11,014 nucleotides of DNA from DSXH01 sp037446915 (GTDB lineage Bacteria > Bacteroidota > Ignavibacteria > Ignavibacteriales > Melioribacteraceae): NCBI GenBank assembly GCA_037446915.1, contig JBBIHP010000099.1:1-11014 (forward strand). The letters are read 5' to 3'. The notes below the pieces were generated by a model, which did not search any database, had not been told where the DNA came from, and worked only from the letters and a program-made list of their open reading frames with translations. The first letter of the stretch is position 1; every line of letters begins with the position of its first letter. Below are positions 6,639-11,014 of the stretch, one piece after another. The position numbers were made by a program, and so were the translations under genes.

Positions 6639-8126
6639 TTAATAATTAATTAATGTTCCCTGTCTTTCCTTTGCTTTTTTATCCCACTCAACAGCAGATG
6701 TTTTTAGGAATTCTTTTTTTCCTTCTTTTAACTCCTGCATATTAAGTCCAATAAATTTATGAGCATTTTCTTTAGTAGATATATCGGGTAATTCAACCGG
6801 ATATCTAACCCCATGTTTAACCAGAACAAGTGCGATCTCTCTTCTTGCGGCTTCGGCTTTTTGTATTGATGTGCCGAGAACTCTCATCGCTTCAACCGGT
6901 GAGTGGAAACCTAAACCATTTGCTGCTACAACCCAATCCCATCTCCACTGTGCATGTCTTATTAGTTTCAGTGCTGGTTTCATTTCTGCTTCTGTTGCTC
7001 CTTTTTCCCATGCAATCTTTGCTTCTATATGCGCGGTTGCAAGAGCTCTTTCTGCAAGATGACGCAACTCTTCAATTTTATCCTGACGCTGATAAACATT
7101 TTCAAGAAGCTTTTCTGTTTTTTCTCTATGACATACAAAGCATGAATTTTCAATATTATTCAATGGACTTTGAATATGATGGTCAGTAAACTTTACTCCA
7201 CCTTCTGTTTTATATGGCATATGGCAATCAGCGCAAGATACTCCCCTGTCCGCATGAACACCTGTCATATACAATTCAAAATCCGGATGCTGAGCTTTGA
7301 GCATTGGTGCCTTGCTAAGCTGATGAGTCCAGTCTGTAAATTCGGCTTCATCATAATATTTTTCCATATCATCGGCACTGAATCCTTTGTCCCATGGGAA
7401 TGTAAGATATTTTTCTTCTTTACCTTTGAAATAATATTCAACATGGCACTGTGCACATACAAGAGATCGCATTTCATTGTGAGTAAAACTTTTTATGTCT
7501 TTTCCCTGTCTTTGAAATGCTTCTATTAGAGCGGGACGTGTAATTCTTAAATCCATTGTTTTAGGATCGTGACAATCCTGGCATCCAATCGGATTTACCA
7601 TTTCTGAACCAAGATCTTTCCACTTGGACTTATAGAAATTAGCAACGCCCATATTATTCATTACTCTCGGAACGTCTGTGCTCTTACAAGTCCAGCAAGT
7701 ACCGGGCTGCGGACTAATTTTATTATCACCGGTCCGTAAAGTATTTCTGATATCTTTAACTGCATAAGCGTGCCCGCGCCCCTGACTGTAATCTTTAGAA
7801 AACGCATAACCCGCCCACATAATAATTAAGTCCGGATATTTTTCAAGATAATCGATCATTGCCGAACCGCCATGTTTACTTACAAACGTTGTATCAAGTG
7901 TTCGACGGTATGTTTCATACTGCCTTGGAAAGTTTTCACCCCAAACTTCATTCCTCGGTTCCCAATCAGGTAATGGCTTAATTACCTGAAGAGCAAATGA
8001 TTCTCCTCTTCTTTCAACTATTGAGGATGCAAATAATCCGATCAAGAAAACAACAATTACAGTAATAAAAAATAATACCCATCCAACCCATGGTTTCTCT
8101 TTAATTATTTCTTGAATTGGTTTCAT
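6639..8126 (-). CDS. nrfA: Ammonia-forming cytochrome c nitrite reductase, pentahaem (cytochrome c552)
   Basis: This 495-residue periplasmic enzyme reduces nitrite to ammonium by six electrons. Five haem-binding motifs are present: CWTCK at 144-148, the lysine-ligated active-site haem diagnostic of NrfA, and CQDCH 182-186, CAQCH 224-228, CADCH 298-302 and CFVCH 329-333. Residues matching the Wolinella active site are Arg117 (in RGHAYAV), Tyr231 and His280 (in KAQHP). The calcium-site ligands Glu230, Tyr231, Lys277 and Gln279 are also present. The N-terminus has a hydrophobic segment at about 14-36, either an uncleaved membrane anchor or a signal sequence. The length is typical. It lies 19 bp after nrfH with an AAAAGG sequence about 8 bp before the ATG. 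Together with NrfH it forms the quinol:nitrite oxidoreductase. All catalytic residues are intact, so the call is very secure. Confidence 0.97.
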   Translation of the reverse strand: MKPIQEIIKEKPWVGWVLFFITVIVVFLIGLFASSIVERRGESFALQVIKPLPDWEPRNEVWGENFPRQYETYRRTLDTTFVSKHGGSAMIDYLEKYPDLIIMWAGYAFSKDYSQGRGHAYAVKDIRNTLRTGDNKISPQPGTCWTCKSTDVPRVMNNMGVANFYKSKWKDLGSEMVNPIGCQDCHDPKTMDLRITRPALIEAFQRQGKDIKSFTHNEMRSLVCAQCHVEYYFKGKEEKYLTFPWDKGFSADDMEKYYDEAEFTDWTHQLSKAPMLKAQHPDFELYMTGVHADRGVSCADCHMPYKTEGGVKFTDHHIQSPLNNIENSCFVCHREKTEKLLENVYQRQDKIEELRHLAERALATAHIEAKIAWEKGATEAEMKPALKLIRHAQWRWDWVVAANGLGFHSPVEAMRVLGTSIQKAEAARREIALVLVKHGVRYPVELPDISTKENAHKFIGLNMQELKEGKKEFLKTSAVEWDKKAKERQGTLINY

Positions 8127-8145
8127 TTCATTTACCTTTTATTTT

Positions 8146-8778
8146 TTAGTTCGAATTCTGTTTTTCGCTTTGAATAAATTTATTTAACCATTCGGGCACA
8201 ACAGGTTCAAGCGAAGGAACTCTTGCAAATGGCGCTGATGATAAACTATTTACCCTTCCATGAGGAGTGTTCCTGTGGCATTCCCAGCAATATCTTTCTG
8301 TTTGATCTGCAACATTTTTATTGCTTATTGCTCTTAGTGCAACCGGGTGAATTGCATTTGAATGACAACGGATACAATTTTCCTGAACGGCTTCTTTACC
8401 GGCTTGTTTAATTTGAATTACCTGTGGTTCCCATCGCATTGTAAAATATGTTGCATGGCGTAAACCATCATTTGCTTTGAACCAGTATGTTCTAAAAAAA
8501 TTATCCTGGGGCACATGGCAGTCGTTACATGTTGCAACCCTTGCGTGACTTCCCCTCTGCCAGCTTGCATAATGAACATTCATAACATGGCAATTTACAC
8601 ATGCACGCGGATCATTTGATAAATATGCGGTAGCATTGGAAATGTAGAAAATATAAATACCGAGACCCGTAAAAATTCCAAGTAGAATAATCACATAGAA
8701 TTGCCATTGTGCGGGCGGAATAAAATTGGCAATGAGCTTAATTACTTTTTTGTTCTTGGAAGAATTGCCCTGTTCCAT
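8146..8778 (-). CDS. nrfH: Tetrahaem membrane quinol dehydrogenase of the NapC/NirT family, NrfA electron donor
   Basis: This 210-residue protein oxidises menaquinol at the membrane and passes electrons to NrfA. One transmembrane helix lies at about 26-48 (FYVIILLGIFTGLGIYIFYI). Four haem motifs follow: CVNCH 60-64, CNDCH 84-88, CIRCH 135-139 and CWECH 164-168. The first is followed by Val-Met (CVNCHVM), the CxxCHxM form in which methionine ligates haem 1 in NrfH. I chose ATG 8778 because GGAG lies 6 bp upstream; an in-frame GTG at 8802 would add eight residues but has no ribosome binding site. The gene overlaps the end of the upstream NapH-like gene by 41 bp, which suggests coupled translation. 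The C-terminal tail after haem 4, about 40 residues, has no recognisable motif. Confidence 0.94.
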   Translation of the reverse strand: MEQGNSSKNKKVIKLIANFIPPAQWQFYVIILLGIFTGLGIYIFYISNATAYLSNDPRACVNCHVMNVHYASWQRGSHARVATCNDCHVPQDNFFRTYWFKANDGLRHATYFTMRWEPQVIQIKQAGKEAVQENCIRCHSNAIHPVALRAISNKNVADQTERYCWECHRNTPHGRVNSLSSAPFARVPSLEPVVPEWLNKFIQSEKQNSN

Positions 8779-9862
8779 TATCGGCTCCGTTCTCTGATTC
8801 ACGGTTCAATTTTTTTATGTCCTGTGTGCTGGTAGGATGTCCTAACTTGTCTATATTTTTGTGAAGAATCAAATACTCTTCTTTCGAAATGTTGCTTTTC
8901 CAATTACCGGATAAAATCCCTATTCCAATAATCAGTATGTAGATACCAATAATTCCAAATCCAATATATTGTTTAGGAAGTTTCTTCTCAACTAGTATCG
9001 TTCTAACATCCAGAGTATCTGCAACCGGACACGCATCAACACAGCTTAAACACATTGTGCATTCATCGGAACGGACGGTGATTACTTTATCAACTTTAAT
9101 AAATGATGGACATGCCTTTGCACATAAATTGCAATCGATACAACTGGAAGTCTCTCTTTTTATTTTTGTCGGGCTGAAAAATGATATTAATCCAAGCAAT
9201 GCACCATAAGGACACAGGTAACGACACCAGAAGCCTCTAATGAAAATTGAGAGAACAAACAGCGATGCAATAACTATTAATGAGAATCTGCTTATATCTG
9301 CAAAAAAATACCACATCTTTACATCTGCAACTTTATTATAAGAGCTATTTAAAAAGAATTGAAGTGCCGTTGCCGTCATTGTGAAGAAGATTGCATAAAT
9401 AAAGAAACCGAGCAGAAGATATTTCATACTTCTCAGAGGGTAATCCAAAATTTTGGGAAGTTTAATTCTTCGCTTAAAAAGCTTTTTATATATCTTTTCA
9501 CCAAAATCTCCCACCAGTTCCGAAAGGAAACCAACGGGACAAATCCAGCTACAGAATGATTTTCCGAATATTATTGAGACTGCAAGTATTGCAACCAGGA
9601 TAAAAACACCCGCTGGATGAGCCGGATGAATTTCTCCTGTTATAAAAAAATTATATAAACTCATTAAAGCACTTATCGGCAGAAACGCTTCAACTCCCGG
9701 TGGTCTAATAAAACTACCAGCAGCCCCATCCGACTCTAAGTATGAAACAAATAAATAAAACTCAATTCCTATCCAGATACTGGTCAAGGCGAAAATGGTT
9801 TGTATTACAAACCGATATTTTTGGACTGGTTTGTCAAGATTCTTTGTGTATTTAATTGTCAT
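8738..9862 (-). CDS. NapH/NosR-like membrane polyferredoxin, 4Fe-4S
   Basis: A 374-residue inner-membrane iron-sulfur protein. Hydrophobic segments are visible near 18-40, 60-76, 84-100, 145-170, 190-208, 218-230 and 297-317. Two CxxxCP motifs, CSWICP (104-109) and CRYLCP (213-218), are characteristic of the NapH/NosR/CcoG type. Two classical cluster motifs follow: CIDCNLCAKACP (241-252) and CTMCLSCVDACP (268-279). After the last membrane helix there is a soluble tail of about 55 residues. Family members are thought to move electrons between the quinone pool or the cytoplasm and periplasmic reductases. As the first gene of the nrf operon, it probably feeds or regulates electron flow to NrfHA; the exact partner is not shown by sequence. 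Its 3' end overlaps nrfH. The start ATG at 9862 faces the divergent promoter region. Confidence 0.88.
   Translation of the reverse strand: MTIKYTKNLDKPVQKYRFVIQTIFALTSIWIGIEFYLFVSYLESDGAAGSFIRPPGVEAFLPISALMSLYNFFITGEIHPAHPAGVFILVAILAVSIIFGKSFCSWICPVGFLSELVGDFGEKIYKKLFKRRIKLPKILDYPLRSMKYLLLGFFIYAIFFTMTATALQFFLNSSYNKVADVKMWYFFADISRFSLIVIASLFVLSIFIRGFWCRYLCPYGALLGLISFFSPTKIKRETSSCIDCNLCAKACPSFIKVDKVITVRSDECTMCLSCVDACPVADTLDVRTILVEKKLPKQYIGFGIIGIYILIIGIGILSGNWKSNISKEEYLILHKNIDKLGHPTSTQDIKKLNRESENGADNGTGQFFQEQKSN
8785..8788 (-). promoter_or_regulatory. Ribosome binding site of nrfH that decides its start
   Basis: On the minus strand the sequence is GGAG, then six bases, then ATG. It lies within the coding region of the upstream NapH-like gene and favours ATG 8778 over the GTG at 8802. 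Confidence 0.6.
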
Positions 9863-9946
9863 TATAATTACAAGAAATTTGATAATAGAGAAATAATTAC
9901 TATTTTAATATCAGAAATTTTTATCCGATTATCAAGGAGTTTAACA
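9863..9946. promoter_or_regulatory. Divergent promoter region with an 8-bp inverted repeat
   Basis: The only sequence between the two divergent start codons, 84 bp and almost entirely A/T. TTGATAAT (9879-9886) and ATTATCAA (9928-9935) are exact reverse complements, 41 bp apart. Each resembles half of the TTGAT-N4-ATCAA site of FNR/CRP-family regulators, but no complete paired site exists. A plus-strand TTGATA at 9879 followed 16 bp later by TATTTT at 9901-9906 could be a weak -35/-10 pair. The role is inferred. Confidence 0.45.
9934..9939 (+). promoter_or_regulatory. Ribosome binding site of the ferredoxin-domain gene
   Basis: AAGGAG lies seven bases before ATG 9947 and fixes the start there. 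The in-frame upstream extension to 9800 runs over the divergent gene and has no such site. Confidence 0.8.
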
Positions 9947-10783
9947 ATGTTAAGAGAAATTATAAAGATTGATGAAGAATTATGCGACGGATGTGGTGTT
10001 TGCGTTCCGGCGTGTGCCGAAGGTGCTCTTCAAATTATTGACGGCAAAGCCAGATTAATAAGCGATCTTTTCTGCGATGGGCTTGGCGCTTGCATCACTG
10101 AGTGTCCACAAGGCGCAATCACAATTGAAAAAAGGGAAGCAGAACCGTATAACGAATCAATTGTTATGGAAACGATTGTTAAAGGAGGACTAAATGTTAT
10201 TAAAGCTCATTTAAAACATTTGAAGGATCACAGAGAGTTTGAATATTTTGGACAGGCAATTGATTACTTAAACTATCATAATATTACTGTGCCTTCACTC
10301 GATAATCCTGTTGTAGAAAAAGAGAGCACCGGCTCATGTCCTGGCAGTCAGCAAAGAACCTTTGTTGCAGAGGAAACAAGTGAAAGCGGTATTAGGGTTT
10401 CACAATTAACACACTGGCCGATACAGATGCACCTGATTAATCCTGACGCTGCACATTTTAAATATTCCGATTTACTTTTAGCTGCAGATTGCTGTGCATT
10501 TTCTTATGGTGATTTTCATAAAGATTTTATTAAAGGTAAAACACTCGCTATTGCCTGTCCAAAACTCGATTCCAACAAACAGGTTTATCTCGATAAATTA
10601 ATTACGTTGATTAATATCTCGAAAATAAAATCCATAACTGTGCTTATAATGGAAGTTCCTTGCTGCGGCGGACTTTTTCAATTAGTTCAGCAAGCTATTG
10701 AAGAATGTGAAAGCAGTTTGCCTCTTGAAGTGAAAGTAATTAGTATTAACGGTGCTTTATTAAAAAGTATTAGAGTTAATTGA
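9947..10783 (+). CDS. Two-cluster ferredoxin-domain protein with cysteine-rich C-terminal domain, function unknown
   Basis: A 278-residue, apparently cytoplasmic protein. The N-terminal ferredoxin domain (1-60) has a standard 4Fe-4S motif, CDGCGVCVPAC (Cys13, 16, 19, 23), and a second, altered motif, CDGLGACITECP, with cysteines 43, 49 and 53 only. Where a second cysteine would be expected there is Gly-Leu-Gly, so the second site may hold a 3Fe-4S cluster or use another ligand. A linker (65-150) contains SCPGS. The C-terminal region (about 155-278) alternates strands and helices and has conserved-looking cysteine motifs: DCCAF (182-183), ACPKLD (204) and PCCGG (239-240). Such proteins occur as stand-alone redox proteins in anaerobes; I do not know a proven function. 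It is divergent from the nrf operon and shares its promoter region, and is followed after 2 bp by a methyltransferase gene. Confidence 0.82.
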   Translation: MLREIIKIDEELCDGCGVCVPACAEGALQIIDGKARLISDLFCDGLGACITECPQGAITIEKREAEPYNESIVMETIVKGGLNVIKAHLKHLKDHREFEYFGQAIDYLNYHNITVPSLDNPVVEKESTGSCPGSQQRTFVAEETSESGIRVSQLTHWPIQMHLINPDAAHFKYSDLLLAADCCAFSYGDFHKDFIKGKTLAIACPKLDSNKQVYLDKLITLINISKIKSITVLIMEVPCCGGLFQLVQQAIEECESSLPLEVKVISINGALLKSIRVN

Positions 10784-10785
10784 AA

Positions 10786-11014
10786 ATGGCTGGGTCAAAA
10801 ATGAGCAGCAACAATTTTTACGATTCGATTTCCAGTTTTTACGGAAAGATGATCGATTTTGAAAAGAACCTTGATCTTAGAATTAATGCCTACAAAAATA
10901 TTTTTCCGGATACCGGACAAGCTGCCGATATCGGGTGTGGAATTGGCCTTGATTCTATTGCTCTTGCAACTAATGGTCATTCGGTTTCTGCATTCGATCC
11001 ATCTCCCAATATGA
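10786..11014 (+). CDS. Class I SAM-dependent methyltransferase, N-terminal part, 3' end outside window
   Basis: The reading frame is open from ATG 10786 to the right edge, 76 complete codons. It shows the start of a Rossmann-fold methyltransferase: FYDSISSFYGKMIDF, then SAM-binding motif I AADIGCGIGLDSIAL (about residues 46-60), then an acidic second strand, SVSAFDPSPNM, matching the ribose-binding motif. This pattern is typical of methyltransferase domain 11/25 proteins acting on small molecules, quinone precursors or other substrates; the substrate determinants are beyond the edge. The ATG lies 2 bp after the upstream stop, so it is probably co-transcribed with the ferredoxin-domain gene. 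ATG 10801 (MSSNNFYD) is an alternative start. Confidence 0.85.
   Translation, partial: MAGSKMSSNNFYDSISSFYGKMIDFEKNLDLRINAYKNIFPDTGQAADIGCGIGLDSIALATNGHSVSAFDPSPNM

Noticed and set aside
6830..7529. Several plus-strand open frames of 63-119 codons
   Set aside because: They are antisense shadows of nrfA, whose haem motifs and active-site residues prove the minus-strand frame.
9800..9946. N-terminal extension of the ferredoxin-domain gene to 9800
   Set aside because: It overlaps the start of the divergent polyferredoxin gene, is not ferredoxin-like, and the AAGGAG site fixes the start at 9947.
10795..10980. Minus-strand open frame of 61 codons at the right edge
   Set aside because: The plus strand there encodes a clear SAM methyltransferase motif I, so the minus frame is a shadow.

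Overview
The window reads as a draft, AT-rich chromosomal segment from a Gram-negative bacterium of the Bacteroidota/Ignavibacteriota type, probably a metagenome-assembled genome. The reasons are an AT-rich base composition, weak or absent Shine-Dalgarno sites at several starts, a beta-barrel porin and a secreted GH35 beta-galactosidase, and an NrfHA-type nitrite ammonification locus. Two runs of exactly 100 N (3100-3199 and 4376-4475) are scaffold gaps. The taxon is an inference and cannot be fixed from this sequence alone.

Region 1 (1-2696, plus strand) is a compact defence cassette. It holds the C-terminal part of a beta-class DNA methyltransferase that enters from the left edge, then a DarT-type DNA ADP-ribosyltransferase toxin and a DarG macrodomain antitoxin. 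Two bases separate each stop from the next ATG, so the three genes look like one transcription unit. The coupling of an adenine or cytosine-N4 methyltransferase to DarTG, with no restriction subunit between or after them in the window, is the most interesting feature here.

Region 2 (2731-5190, minus strand) is metabolic. It contains a small muconolactone-isomerase-like ferredoxin-fold protein, a HAD-superfamily phosphatase whose start overlaps the stop of that gene, and a secreted GH35 beta-galactosidase. The HAD and GH35 genes are each broken by an N gap, which is an assembly matter and not evidence of decay.

Region 3 (5191-5383) is non-coding. It carries a 117-bp element with perfect 13-bp terminal inverted repeats and nested internal palindromes, which looks like a MITE or an interspersed palindromic repeat.

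Region 4 (5384-9862, minus strand) is a respiratory nitrite-to-ammonium operon, in transcription order: a NapH-like membrane polyferredoxin, the tetrahaem quinol dehydrogenase NrfH, the pentahaem nitrite reductase NrfA, and an outer-membrane porin. Electrons would pass from the quinol pool, possibly with help from the Fe-S membrane protein, to NrfH and then NrfA. The porin could serve solute entry to the periplasm.

Region 5 (9863-11014) starts with an 84-bp divergent promoter region that holds an 8-bp inverted repeat, TTGATAAT/ATTATCAA. On the plus strand follow a ferredoxin-domain protein with a cysteine-rich C-terminal domain and, three bases later, the start of a class I SAM-dependent methyltransferase that runs off the right edge.
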